Source: Neobacillus ginsengisoli (GTDB taxonomy: Bacteria > Bacillota > Bacilli > Bacillales_B > DSM-18226). From it: DNA of 64,000 nucleotides. Below, in pieces: positions 33,161 through 41,510 of the stretch (the stretch's first letter is position 1; each line of letters starts with the position of its first letter). A model generated the notes under the pieces. That model was not told the DNA's origin, did no database searches, and saw only the letters and a list, made by a program, of their open reading frames with translations. The stretch is taken from assembly GCF_030813055.1 (NCBI RefSeq), contig NZ_JAUSTW010000003.1:620001-684000 (forward strand), written 5' to 3'. Position numbers and translations under genes: made by a program.

Positions 33161-34555
33161 ATGCCAATTAATTCATTCGATAATTTCCCAATGTCTTGGA
33201 AACCTAATAAATCCCTTATGAAACAACCTTATTTTACGTCTTTAGCAGATCAGCTGGAACATGATATAAAAAATGGCAGTCTGGCTTCTGGAACCAAACT
33301 GCCGCCACAACGTGAACTTGCGGATTATCTTGACTTAAACTTTACGACTATTACCCGTGCGTATAATCTCTGTAAAAAAAAGGGGTTGATATACGGTACA
33401 ACCGGCAGGGGTACATTCGTTTCCCCTCACGTAAATGAATCCATAACAATTACTGGTGCTGACCTTTCTCCTAGTTGTATTGAAATGGGCATGGTAAGTG
33501 GTTTTGAACAATACAATGAACTGGTGGCGCAGGCAACAATATCAGTCGTAGAAAAAGGTTATCTAAACAGTCTTTATGAATACTCATATCCGACTGGCCA
33601 TCCCCACCAACTGGCTGCGGCAATCCGCTGGCTGGAACAAATGGGTGTCCATGTTGACAGCAGCCACATTGCTATTTTCTCTGGTGCCCAAAACACCTTA
33701 ACTGTTGCACTCATTTCCTTATTCGAGCCAGGAGATAAAATTGCCACAGATGAATATACCTACTCCAATTTTGTTGAACTGGCTAAACTATTAAACATTC
33801 AATTAGTTCCTATTTCCGGAGATCAAAATGGTATGCGGGCTGATTTATTGGAACTACAGTGTAAACAGAAGAAAATTAATGGCATTTATCTAATGCCAAG
33901 CTGCGCAAATCCGACCACCATTAAAATTTCATTGTCCAGAAAAAGAGAACTGGCCGAGGTCATTCGACGCCACAAACTGATTTTAATGGAAGATGAAATT
34001 TTCGCATGCATGATTACTGGCCTAAAGAAATATGAAACAATACCACTGTTCAGTTTGGTTCCTGAGCAGACTATCTATATAAGCAGTACAAGCAAAACTC
34101 TTTGTAGTGGTGTCCGTATCGCTTATCTTGCATTCGCCGAGAATTTCCGTGAGAAAATATTACATGGTCTATTCAATACCAATATCAAGACTTCTTCATT
34201 AGATGCAGAGATTATTACAGAATTAATTTTAAATGGAAATGCCTATGCTATTGTTAAAAAAAAGCGTGAACTTGCTGCAAAAGCAGGTACAATTTTTGAA
34301 CGATATTTTCCAGAGTGTCCTCCGCCAGCAACACCATACTGTTTTTATCGCTGGCTGCCGATTCTAAACACCAAACCTTCCTTCCATGTGGAAAAAGAAT
34401 TAGAACAATCCGGCATCAGAGTCTACCACTCAGACCGATTTATTGTCAGAAATCCAACGGATAAACAATTCCTTCGGGTCTCTCTTTCTGATGCAGGTAG
34501 TATGAGCAAACTTGAAAAAGGATTGGCCATTTTAAAAGAATATCTGGAAACATAA
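33161..34555 (+). CDS. MocR/GntR-family PLP-dependent transcription regulator
   Basis: This 464-aa protein has an amino-terminal GntR winged helix (about residues 20-90; SGTKLPPQRELADYLDLN and TITRAYNLCKKKGLIYG). A type I aminotransferase-like domain follows, with the PLP Lys in ISSTSKTLCSG and the region MPSCANPTTIKIS. MocR proteins use PLP adducts of an amino compound as the effector. The start at 33161 is chosen because GGAAGG lies 7 nt upstream; the earlier ATG at 33131 lies within the operator. It controls, by inference, the divergent ridA-phzF genes and the EamA exporter. Confidence 0.9.
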   Translation: MPINSFDNFPMSWKPNKSLMKQPYFTSLADQLEHDIKNGSLASGTKLPPQRELADYLDLNFTTITRAYNLCKKKGLIYGTTGRGTFVSPHVNESITITGADLSPSCIEMGMVSGFEQYNELVAQATISVVEKGYLNSLYEYSYPTGHPHQLAAAIRWLEQMGVHVDSSHIAIFSGAQNTLTVALISLFEPGDKIATDEYTYSNFVELAKLLNIQLVPISGDQNGMRADLLELQCKQKKINGIYLMPSCANPTTIKISLSRKRELAEVIRRHKLILMEDEIFACMITGLKKYETIPLFSLVPEQTIYISSTSKTLCSGVRIAYLAFAENFREKILHGLFNTNIKTSSLDAEIITELILNGNAYAIVKKKRELAAKAGTIFERYFPECPPPATPYCFYRWLPILNTKPSFHVEKELEQSGIRVYHSDRFIVRNPTDKQFLRVSLSDAGSMSKLEKGLAILKEYLET

Positions 34556-34669
34556 AAAGAAGTCTTCACAAATAAATCATCTTTGAAATCTCGCTTTCTT
34601 AAGATTATCAAAGTTTTTCATCTGTTAACTGCAACAAAGCAAGCGTTATTTTTCTCTTAAAACTTTAAA

Positions 34670-34695
34670 AGGTGCAACCATCAATGGTTGCACCT
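34670..34695. terminator. Hairpin between mocR and the DinB remnant
   Basis: AGGTGCAACCA/TGGTTGCACCT with a 4-nt loop. The minus strand reads TTTTAAAGTTTT after it, while the plus strand reads CTATAC. It probably acts on minus-strand transcripts, and weakly on plus. Confidence 0.6.
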
Positions 34696-34854
34696 CTATA
34701 CTACCTACTAAATGTCTGTTTAATTTTTCTTGTCAGTTATTGAATAAAATATCCCATTCTACTACCAAGTGTTATTCAATTATCTGGCCCTTTTCTTGAA
34801 TAAACAAAAAGCTGATATTAACTGGTATTGTTCAATTAAAAATCCTCAACTGTT

Positions 34855-34950
34855 AGTGATCAAGGATTGTAATCATTCTTGCCCCTTGTGGTAGAGTACC
34901 GGCGGTCATGCCGGTGGAAAGAGCTGTGTAAACAGCTCTTTCTTTCAGCT
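34855..34950 (+). ncRNA. Unassigned structured element with two hairpins and a terminator
   Basis: GATCAAGGATTG...CTTGCCCCTTGTGG is followed by the hairpin ACCGGCggtcatGCCGGT and then by AAAGAGCTGtgtaaaCAGCTCTTT with CTTTC behind it. The segment is clearly richer in GC and structure than its surroundings and has no ORF. It may be a small RNA or the leader of a lost gene. I do not recognise the family. Confidence 0.3.
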
Positions 34951-34993
34951 AACGTCACCTTTTTGAAGAAAAAATGGATTACTCTTCTCTTAC

Positions 34994-35176
34994 CTATTTC
35001 TGATGAATCACATTATCAGAATACCAATAAAAAGCATAATCAGTCATAACTGAAGAATCACCCAATTGATGCAACATAGCTGAAATATTCCCTCTATGAT
35101 AGGTCCCATGATTCACAACATGTAAGATCATTTCAGATAGACTTGTTTCTCTTAAACTTGCCCATGGATTGAACAT
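34994..35176 (-). pseudogene. DinB-family gene, carboxy-terminal fragment
   Basis: The 60 residues end in the DinB/YfiT metal-binding pattern MILHVVNHGTYHRGNISAML, with two of the three metal His residues. A full DinB-like protein has about 150-170 residues with a further His in the missing amino-terminal part. The fragment directly abuts the TetR remnant, so a deletion joined them. Confidence 0.8.
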
Positions 35177-35186
35177 GCTCGAGTTC

Positions 35187-35404
35187 TCATCTCGCTTCTT
35201 CCATCAATTCTTGGATGAGTGTGATGAACAGTTCTTTTTTAGAATTGAAATAGCGGTAAATTAGTCCTTCGCTAATACTGGCTTCCTTAGCAATCAAGCT
35301 CGTTTGTACCCTCGGCGGGCAAACACTTTAAGCGCTGCTTGCTTTATCTCCTCCCTGCGTTCGTCACGGATTTGATCAAGCTGCTGTTTGTTTAATGGAG
35401 ACAA
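35187..35404 (-). pseudogene. TetR-family regulator, truncated and frameshifted
   Basis: TTG at 35404 has GGAGG upstream and opens LNKQQLDQIRDERREEIKQA and ALKVFARRGYK. Then a frame break (near 35315) is needed to continue into TSLIAKEASISEGLIYRYF and NSKKELFITLIQELMEEAR. Only the helix-turn-helix domain is left; the ligand domain is gone. It may once have controlled the neighbouring hydrolase gene. Confidence 0.85.
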
Positions 35405-35474
35405 TCGTTCCAACCTCCGGATCTTTGAAAAATGTTATATTCATTGTGCGATCAAACTGATGAAGTTATTGCTT

Positions 35475-36524
35475 CTACAATGAGGAGATAGACACGGGTG
35501 CCAATGGACGTACTCTCTTTATCAACTCCTCAAGGAACTGATCGGCACGGGCAAAACACGCAAGATGTCCAGCGTTCTTGATTAGAACAAATTCCTTGTG
35601 GGGAGCTTCAATCTCATCGTAATATGCTTTAGCCAGTTCAGTCGGCGTTAAAATGTCTGTATCTCCTTGAAAGATAAAGATTGGAACCTCAAACCGCATC
35701 CCGAGTTTTTTTATGTCAAAGGTCATTAATTCATCAAACAGCTGGTCAAGGGAAAAACTCATACCTTTAAAGATATCCATCATATCATTAATTTTGTGTT
35801 CCGGAGAAGAGAGCATAGAGGGCAAAAACAGGTCTGTAATCATATTGGGAACATCCTTAATAGCTTTAACGATCAATCGATTTCTCATGTCAAAGTCTTT
35901 ACGACTCCAATGGGATTGATCCGATCCCATTTTCTCAACCAACTGCACACCCTTTGTATTACCTGCTGTACGAAGAGCGTTGACTGTTAATTTGTATAAA
36001 AGATTTTGCTTTTGTGGATCTGAGGCATTCTGATCTGTGCCGACATAAGCATAAAAAAGGTCTGGCCGAAGCTTTGCCATCATGATACCAATCAGGCTGC
36101 CAACAGAGCTTCCAATGAGAATTACTTTTTGATGGCCGAGTTTATCGCGCAAGTATTCTGCTACCTCTATCCCATCCTGCGCGAGGCTGTCGAAAGTGAT
36201 GGTTCCGCTGCCGTCTTTACCGTTCTTACCGAAAGTCTTTCCTGCTCCACGCTGATCCCACTGAACGACAATGAAGTGCTTCTCCCATGAACGCAACAAC
36301 GGACTGAAGATGGAATAGGTCGAAGCCGGACCGCCATGAATCAATAACAAAACGGGGTTGTTCCGATTCTCGCCGCGAATCGTGATCCACTGATCGATGC
36401 CGCTAATTTTAACGTAACATCCTTCAACGATGCTGTTCGCTGTACTGATCTGAAGTTCCTTGGCCTTCTTATCCTGATTACGCTTTCGCAGAACGATTTC
36501 CCGCAGGATATTGGTTTTACTCAT
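35475..36524 (-). CDS. Alpha/beta hydrolase (proline iminopeptidase-like)
   Basis: This protein, about 349 aa, is an alpha/beta hydrolase. It has the oxyanion motif LLLIHGGPAS, VVQWDQRGAGKT, nucleophile Ser in IGSSVGSL, Asp in FQGDTDILTP and the late His in NAGHLACFA. HGGP and DQRGAGKS are typical of the prolyl iminopeptidase-like S33 group, so a peptidase or esterase role is likely. The start at 36524 follows AAAGAGGG by 9 nt; the longer frame lacks a site. The broken tetR gene lies just downstream. Confidence 0.88.
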   Translation of the reverse strand: MSKTNILREIVLRKRNQDKKAKELQISTANSIVEGCYVKISGIDQWITIRGENRNNPVLLLIHGGPASTYSIFSPLLRSWEKHFIVVQWDQRGAGKTFGKNGKDGSGTITFDSLAQDGIEVAEYLRDKLGHQKVILIGSSVGSLIGIMMAKLRPDLFYAYVGTDQNASDPQKQNLLYKLTVNALRTAGNTKGVQLVEKMGSDQSHWSRKDFDMRNRLIVKAIKDVPNMITDLFLPSMLSSPEHKINDMMDIFKGMSFSLDQLFDELMTFDIKKLGMRFEVPIFIFQGDTDILTPTELAKAYYDEIEAPHKEFVLIKNAGHLACFARADQFLEELIKRVRPLAPVSISSL

Positions 36525-36680
36525 TTGAACATGCCCTCTTTCCTTTTTAATGAGGTATTTTCTGGCAGCTGTCAATAATAAATTTTCATCATAATACCAG
36601 AGAAGATTTCTTTATAGATTCTTCACAACAGAAAATGTAATAAAATATCGTTCTTGAATGGTGGTTCAATAATCCTTACT

Positions 36681-36757
36681 CTATTAAATGGCCCTTAAAA
36701 TGAAATTAGACGCATTTCTTATTAAAGAAATGCGCCCGATTGTGGAAGATCATTGCC
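36681..36757. repeat. Dispersed palindromic repeat, copy D
   Basis: CTATTAAATGGCCC, then GACGCATTTCTT/AAGAAATGCGCCC palindrome and GATTGTGGAAGATCA. The right end matches copies A and B (GCGCCCGATTG). Confidence 0.65.
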
Positions 36758-36872
36758 TAAATATTATTCAATGTACATCCTAGCTTTCATATCTTTTATG
36801 CCATAAGGTGGAAAATAAGAAATTGAAACCCATAAGCTCCTAAAGAGCTAATGCTACCCACTAAAACAACAA

Positions 36873-37064
36873 TCAACAATAAGACTTTTGTTCAGATTGT
36901 TGTTTCGCATGGAGCAAATTAAGAAAGGCAAACATTAAACTAATTAAGAAGAAGACAATCCATAGCTTATTTAATGTAAAGGAGTCAAAGTTGATAAGAT
37001 AAACTGCTATGTAAAAAATATTAATTAAAAACATTATGATTAATATAGATTTCCTCAAAAACAC
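36873..37064 (-). CDS. Small membrane protein
   Basis: About 63 residues with two membrane helices (LIIMFLINIFYIAVYLI and WIVFFLISLMFAFLNLL) and a short charged tail. GTG at 37064 is preferred, with AGGGGTGAT upstream; a longer frame extends to 37148. Past its stop another frame continues as a hydrophobic LLLIVVLVGSISSLGAYGFQ stretch, so the gene may be a frameshifted remnant of a larger membrane protein. No family recognised. Confidence 0.4.
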   Translation of the reverse strand: MFLRKSILIIMFLINIFYIAVYLINFDSFTLNKLWIVFFLISLMFAFLNLLHAKQQSEQKSYC

Positions 37065-37150
37065 ATCACCCCTATATCCCCAATTAACCCAAATTATACC
37101 ATAGTATGTGTTTCTGATTGAACAATTTGATAACTCTATTTTAAGCACTT

Positions 37151-37203
37151 AACAACAAGAAAGAGCACAATTCTTGTTCTGGAATTGCGCCCTTTAATGG
37201 GAT
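37151..37203. repeat. Dispersed palindromic repeat, copy C
   Basis: AACAAGAAAGAGCACAATTC, then TTGTTCTGGAATTGCGCCCTTTAATGG. CAATTC.../...GAATTG palindrome with the shared AAGAAAGAGCAC flank. Confidence 0.7.
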
Positions 37204-37572
37204 TACTAAATTCTGACCTCTCTCATAAAATCACCTTTCCACTGGTCATAAAAATCTACTCTTACAGTAATCTTAAACATGACTCTCTCCACTTCTTTCT
37301 AAAAATAAACATAAAAGGAGCAACAAGCAGTAATTTGAGGTGAAAGATGATGCTGATATTGTATTCCATAAAAAAAATTGTTAATATAAAAATACAATTA
37401 TGAGAGGACTGATGGATGGATAATGATTAACTAATCTATATATTTATTTGAAATGAATAACTTCAAACTACAAAATATAGGGTTAGTCTATCCATTTTTA
37501 TAAATCAGTTTACACTTTATTTGTCATGATTCCAATGGCAAAAAAGAACTTATTTAGAATAAGTGAAAGACT
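37204..37572. other. Gene-free stretch upstream of the ABC-F gene
   Basis: AT-rich, with no supported ORF. It should hold only promoter or leader sequence of the resistance gene and decayed DNA. Confidence 0.35.
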
Positions 37573-37607
37573 AATCCTTCCAATTACAAATTGGGAGGAT
37601 TTTTTAT
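37573..37607 (+). terminator. Terminator upstream of the ABC-F leader
   Basis: AATCCTTCCAATT/AATTGGGAGGATT with a 3-nt loop and TTTTTATT behind. No gene ends just before it, so it may be part of an attenuation leader or the end of a lost gene. Confidence 0.7.
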
Positions 37608-37675
37608 TCTCTCATAGATAAGATTGATGTTTTTTTATCTGTAACTTTAATAAAATAAATAAAGGAGAGAGAGAA

Positions 37676-37751
37676 ATGAGCAATTCAGACACTATTGTTA
37701 CGCATGTAATACTCCGTATAAGTCGTTAATATCCATCAAACTTATACGGAG
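37676..37751 (+). promoter_or_regulatory. Leader peptide and attenuation hairpin of the ABC-F gene
   Basis: A 17-codon ORF (37676-37729, MSNSDTIVTHVILRISR) has a strong AAAGGAG site. Its last codons lie in the 5' arm of a perfect 12-bp inverted repeat CTCCGTATAAGT (37712-37723)/ACTTATACGGAG (37740-37751). A ribosome stalled by antibiotic near the end would open this hairpin. That is the known layout of induced resistance genes of the ABC-F and Erm type. Confidence 0.72.
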
Positions 37752-37824
37752 AAATTTAGAATAGATGGATGTGCCGACTTTGTATAAAAAGTAAAAAGTG
37801 TTGATATACAAAGGAGGAATTATA

Positions 37825-39303
37825 ATGTCAATGATACAAGTTCAAGACTTAACTTTTTCTTATCCAGGTAGTTTTGACAATATTTTTGAAGGTGTAAACT
37901 TTCAAATAGATAGCGATTGGAAACTTGGATTTATCGGTAGAAATGGACGAGGTAAAACAACATTCTTTAATTTATTATTAGGGAATTATGAGTATAGTGG
38001 GAAAATCGTTTCTTCGGTAGAATTTAATTATTTTCCTTATCCAGTTTCGGATAAAAACAAGTATACTCATGAAATCTTTGAAGAAATTTGCCCGCAAGCA
38101 GAAGATTGGGAATTTCTTCGTGAAATATCCTATCTAAATGTTGATGCCGAGGTCATGTACCGACCATTTAAAACATTATCAAATGGGGAGCAAACAAAGG
38201 TGTTGCTTGCTGCACTTTTTTTGAATGAGGGTCAATTTCTATTAATTGATGAGCCAACCAATCATCTAGACACTGATGCACGAAAGATGGTCTCTGATTA
38301 TCTAAGGAAGAAAAAAGGATTTATTTTAATTTCACATGACAGAATTTTTTTAGATGGATGCGTTGACCATATCTTATCTATAAATAGAGCAAATATTGAA
38401 GTTCAAAGTGGTAACTATTCTTCTTGGAAGTTAAATTTTGATAGACAGCAGGAACACGAAGAGGCAACAAATCAGCGTCTACAAAAAGACATAGGGAGAT
38501 TAAAACAGTCTTCAAAGCGTTCAGCAGATTGGTCTAATCAAGTGGAAGCTTCCAAAAATGGGACAACGAATTCGGGTTCTAAGTTGGACAAGGGTTTTGT
38601 AGGACATAAAGCGGCAAAGATGATGAAGAGAGCAAAGAACCTTGAATCAAGGCAACAAAAAGCTATTGAGGAAAAGTCAAAACTGCTAAAAAATGTGGAA
38701 AAAACCGAGTCATTAAAATTAGAACCATTAGAATTTCAGTCAAATGAATTGATTGTTTTGGCTGATGTGTCTGTTAAGTACGATGACCATGTAGTGAATA
38801 AGCCAATTAGCTTTAAAGTTGAACAAGGTGACCGAATTGTACTTGATGGAAAGAATGGAAGCGGAAAAAGTAGTATCCTAAAACTAATTCTAGGAAATCC
38901 CATACAGCATACAGGTACAATGAATTTAGGTTCAGGCCTCATTATTTCCTATGTCCAACAAGATACTTCTCATTTGAAGGGACTGTTATCGGACTTTATT
39001 GAAATGCATGAGATTGATGAAACGTTATTTAAATCCATCCTACGTAAGATGGATTTTGACCGAATTCAATTTGAGAAAGATATATCTCATTATTCTGGTG
39101 GACAAAAGAAAAAGCTGCTTATAGCCAAAAGTTTATGTAAAAAAGCTCATTTATATATTTGGGATGAACCGTTAAATTTTATTGATATTTATTCGCGCAT
39201 GCAGATTGAAGAGCTTATTCAAAGATTTAATCCCACAATGGTTATTGTTGAGCATGATCAGGCATTTCAACAAACAGTTGCAACAAAAACTATATCTATG
39301 TAG
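37825..39303 (+). CDS. ABC-F ribosomal protection protein, Lsa-type
   Basis: This 492-aa protein has two ABC domains and no membrane part. NBD1 has GFIGRNGRGKTT, LSNGEQTK and LLIDEPTNHLD; NBD2 has LDGKNGSGKSS, YSGGQKKK and LYIWDEPLNFID. A long charged linker (about residues 190-300) includes the KAAKMMKRAKNLESRQQKA segment. It resembles Lsa(A)/Lsa(B), which dislodge lincosamides, streptogramin A and pleuromutilins from the ribosome. The start at 37825 follows AAAGGAGG. The leader ORF and hairpin upstream suggest induction by those drugs. The exact drug range is inferred only. Confidence 0.9.
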   Translation: MSMIQVQDLTFSYPGSFDNIFEGVNFQIDSDWKLGFIGRNGRGKTTFFNLLLGNYEYSGKIVSSVEFNYFPYPVSDKNKYTHEIFEEICPQAEDWEFLREISYLNVDAEVMYRPFKTLSNGEQTKVLLAALFLNEGQFLLIDEPTNHLDTDARKMVSDYLRKKKGFILISHDRIFLDGCVDHILSINRANIEVQSGNYSSWKLNFDRQQEHEEATNQRLQKDIGRLKQSSKRSADWSNQVEASKNGTTNSGSKLDKGFVGHKAAKMMKRAKNLESRQQKAIEEKSKLLKNVEKTESLKLEPLEFQSNELIVLADVSVKYDDHVVNKPISFKVEQGDRIVLDGKNGSGKSSILKLILGNPIQHTGTMNLGSGLIISYVQQDTSHLKGLLSDFIEMHEIDETLFKSILRKMDFDRIQFEKDISHYSGGQKKKLLIAKSLCKKAHLYIWDEPLNFIDIYSRMQIEELIQRFNPTMVIVEHDQAFQQTVATKTISM

Positions 39304-39427
39304 TTAAATATGAAAAATGAAGATATAATCAGTAAATCAGGTAATTAAACTATATGGTGCTTTAGTTGAAGAACGTAGCTAAAATGATCAAACTTTTTTA
39401 TGAAAACTAAACATAAATCTGTTAGAG

Positions 39428-39474
39428 AAGAATCTATTTTGATCAATCTTTTTTCAAAATGGATTCTTTTTTTT
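39428..39474 (+). terminator. Terminator after the ABC-F gene
   Basis: AAGAATCTATTTTGA/TCAAAATGGATTCTT with one G-U pair, followed by TTTTTTT. The arms nearly match the inverted repeat at 25820-25861. Confidence 0.85.
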
Positions 39475-39583
39475 ATCGTAAAATACTGGTTTATGAGGTG
39501 TTTTTGAACAAACTTTATTTTAAAGCAACAGCCACAATGTCTAATTCCTGCCCGAGATTAGAAAAAGAAGCTCTTTCTTAAGG

Positions 39584-39680
39584 TTTATTGACCGCACCAA
39601 CAGAAATCACTTCATCATAAACTGCAGGAAAGCCAACATTGGCATTCTCATTGCCGGAAACAGCTACAACGAGAATTTCT
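39584..39680 (-). pseudogene. Fragment of an S8 (subtilisin-type) protease gene
   Basis: About 32 codons read on the minus strand give ILVVAVSGNENANVGFPAVY, then DEVISVGAVNK and a stop. This is the oxyanion-hole region of subtilases (normally AAGNE...YPAAYDEVIAVGAVN). No triad residues and no further coding sequence are present on either side. It differs from the intact protease at 11404 in this region, so it derives from another gene. Confidence 0.8.
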
Positions 39681-40066
39681 ATTATTAAAAATGAATTTAA
39701 ATACTCTTTTTCTTGACAAGAAAAGGTTTCTCCTTATTGAAGTAACCTCGCCGTTAGATTAAGTAAAAATATTCATAAAGTATCATATTACATAAACCAC
39801 CAAGTGTTATTCAAGAATTTGGCCCGATGGTTGACAAGAAAAATCCTGCTTTTCAAGCAGGATTTTGATCAATCTTTTTTACATCTTTTTTATAAACGGT
39901 ACGACTTTCTAATAAACAGTAAAACTTTGTTTCAAACCAACAATTCCGTGCTTGACTTTTTATTTTTGTACATTTATAAACAGTTTCCAACTATTTTACG
40001 GTTTCTAACTTTATTTAACTTTTCCAACTTTATTTTATCTATTCAATAAAAGGAATCGAATGAATT
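39681..40066. other. Gene-free stretch with terminator-like hairpin
   Basis: A hairpin AAATCCTGCTT-TTC-AAGCAGGATTT (39842-39866) is followed by a T-rich tract. The 81-codon frame at 39804-40049 runs through this hairpin, lacks a ribosome binding site and has low-complexity AT-rich composition, so it is not called. Convergent with the following minus-strand gene. Confidence 0.45.
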
Positions 40067-40534
40067 TTACTTAACTTTTTCCTTATCATAGATATCTTCC
40101 TGCCATAACTGATAAAAATATAGAATGACGGCTAATATTGTCATTGTCAAAAGGTTGTTGAGTGGAGAGAAACTACCAGATTCTCTTATCTCTAGCTTGT
40201 TTAACATTTTAGTAAGACCCATCCCGTAAAAGAGATCGATTATTAAATTAACAATAATATATATCCAAAATTTACGAAATGTAAAATAAAATATCCATAT
40301 TGTACCGACCAAGAATATGCCATATACAGTAAATAACGGTGCTATTTTGTCCCAGCTTAAAAGAGTCTCTTTAAATTTCCACCAGTTATATGACCAAGCC
40401 ATTTGTGCTAATATTGTGTTGAGCACTGTAGCAAATAGAGCAACAGGCATATATCTTCGAATTGCTGAACGGTCTAAAAAGATCAAAGAAATCCAAGGAA
40501 TAATAAATATAGACCAACTAACCACTTTAACCAT
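40067..40534 (-). CDS. Multi-pass membrane protein of unknown function
   Basis: This 155-aa protein has four to five membrane helices (about 4-20, 28-48, 64-83, 87-105 and 125-143) and a charged end. Aromatic-rich loops (SYNWWKFKETLL) recall the CBO0543-type small membrane proteins of Bacillus, as at 43411-43869, but the match is weak. AAAGGAC precedes the ATG. Function unknown. Confidence 0.65.
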   Translation of the reverse strand: MVKVVSWSIFIIPWISLIFLDRSAIRRYMPVALFATVLNTILAQMAWSYNWWKFKETLLSWDKIAPLFTVYGIFLVGTIWIFYFTFRKFWIYIIVNLIIDLFYGMGLTKMLNKLEIRESGSFSPLNNLLTMTILAVILYFYQLWQEDIYDKEKVK

Positions 40535-40803
40535 TTTATAAGTCCTTTCATTATTAACTTTATATATAACTTGTCCTGTATTGGTAAATAAAATGTATTT
40601 TCTTCAACTCCTGCCCTGTTAGTTGAAAACGAAATATGCTTAAAAGCTGCCTCATTTCTTCATAATCCAGTAGAATTAGTCTCATTAAAAAAGGTAAAAT
40701 AGAAAGTACCAGCACGACTTTTTAGAAGGTAGTTATTATTTATTAAAGCTAACAATTTCAAACAATCATATTGGAATAAATCCGTTAATGAGGTGTATTT
40801 TAA

Positions 40804-41313
40804 TTGAAAGTCATTGAAACTGATAGGTTGATACTTCGTTGGTTATCAACTGATGATGCAGCGTTTATTCTCGAACTTTTGAATGATCCTTCTTGGTTAC
40901 GTTTCATAGGGGATAAAGGTGTGAGAACTCTAGAAAATGCTAGAAACTATATTTTAACAGGACCAATGGACATGTACTCCAAACTGGGCTTTGGTCTTTA
41001 TTTGGCAGAACTAAAGGATGGAAGGATTCCAATTGGAATTTGCGGATTGATAAAAAGAGACTCTTTAGAAGATGTCGATATTGGATTTGCTTTTTTATCG
41101 AGATTCCAGTCTAAAGGTTATGCCTATGAGGCAGCCTCTGCTACGATGGCGTATGGAATCGAGCAACTGGGTCTCAATCGGATTCTAGGAATAACCTCTA
41201 AGGACAATTATGATTCATCCAGGCTTCTTGAAAAAATCGGAATGACATTTGAACGTATCGTTATACTTCCTCATGAAACGGAAGAGCTTAAATTGTTTTC
41301 ATCTACATTTTAG
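40804..41313 (+). CDS. GNAT-family N-acetyltransferase (RimJ/RimL-like)
   Basis: This 169-aa acetyltransferase begins with the typical ETDRLILRWLSTDDAAFI. It has the acetyl-CoA loop region (FLSRFQSKGYAYEAASATMA, a relaxed Q/RxxGxG/A), NRILGITSKDN and SSRLLEKIGMTFE. The subgroup acetylates protein amino termini, ribosomal proteins or small amines. The TTG start at 40804 has GAGGTG upstream. Monocistronic as far as seen. Confidence 0.85.
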   Translation: MKVIETDRLILRWLSTDDAAFILELLNDPSWLRFIGDKGVRTLENARNYILTGPMDMYSKLGFGLYLAELKDGRIPIGICGLIKRDSLEDVDIGFAFLSRFQSKGYAYEAASATMAYGIEQLGLNRILGITSKDNYDSSRLLEKIGMTFERIVILPHETEELKLFSSTF

Positions 41314-41429
41314 GCTCTGTTAAACAACCGTATTGTTTTAAGTTAAAATAATAGCTTGGCGATTTGAACAGCACCCGTTGAATACGTCCTTTATGTCGTA
41401 ATAGGCTCCAACTAAGTAACAAATTCAAA

Positions 41430-41461
41430 AAAAAGAGGGCTGAAATTCAGTCCTCTTTTGA
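41430..41461 (-). terminator. Terminator after uppP
   Basis: AAAGAGGACTGAA/TTCAGCCCTCTTT on the minus strand followed by TTTTTG. Confidence 0.85.
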
Positions 41462-41510
41462 AACAGTATATGAACTTTTTTAAGAAAATTAAACCCACGG
41501 AGATCTTTTC

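Noticed and set aside
39804..40049. 81-codon plus-strand frame
   Set aside because: No ribosome binding site, runs through a terminator-like hairpin (39842-39866), and the composition is just AT-rich Phe/Leu/Lys.
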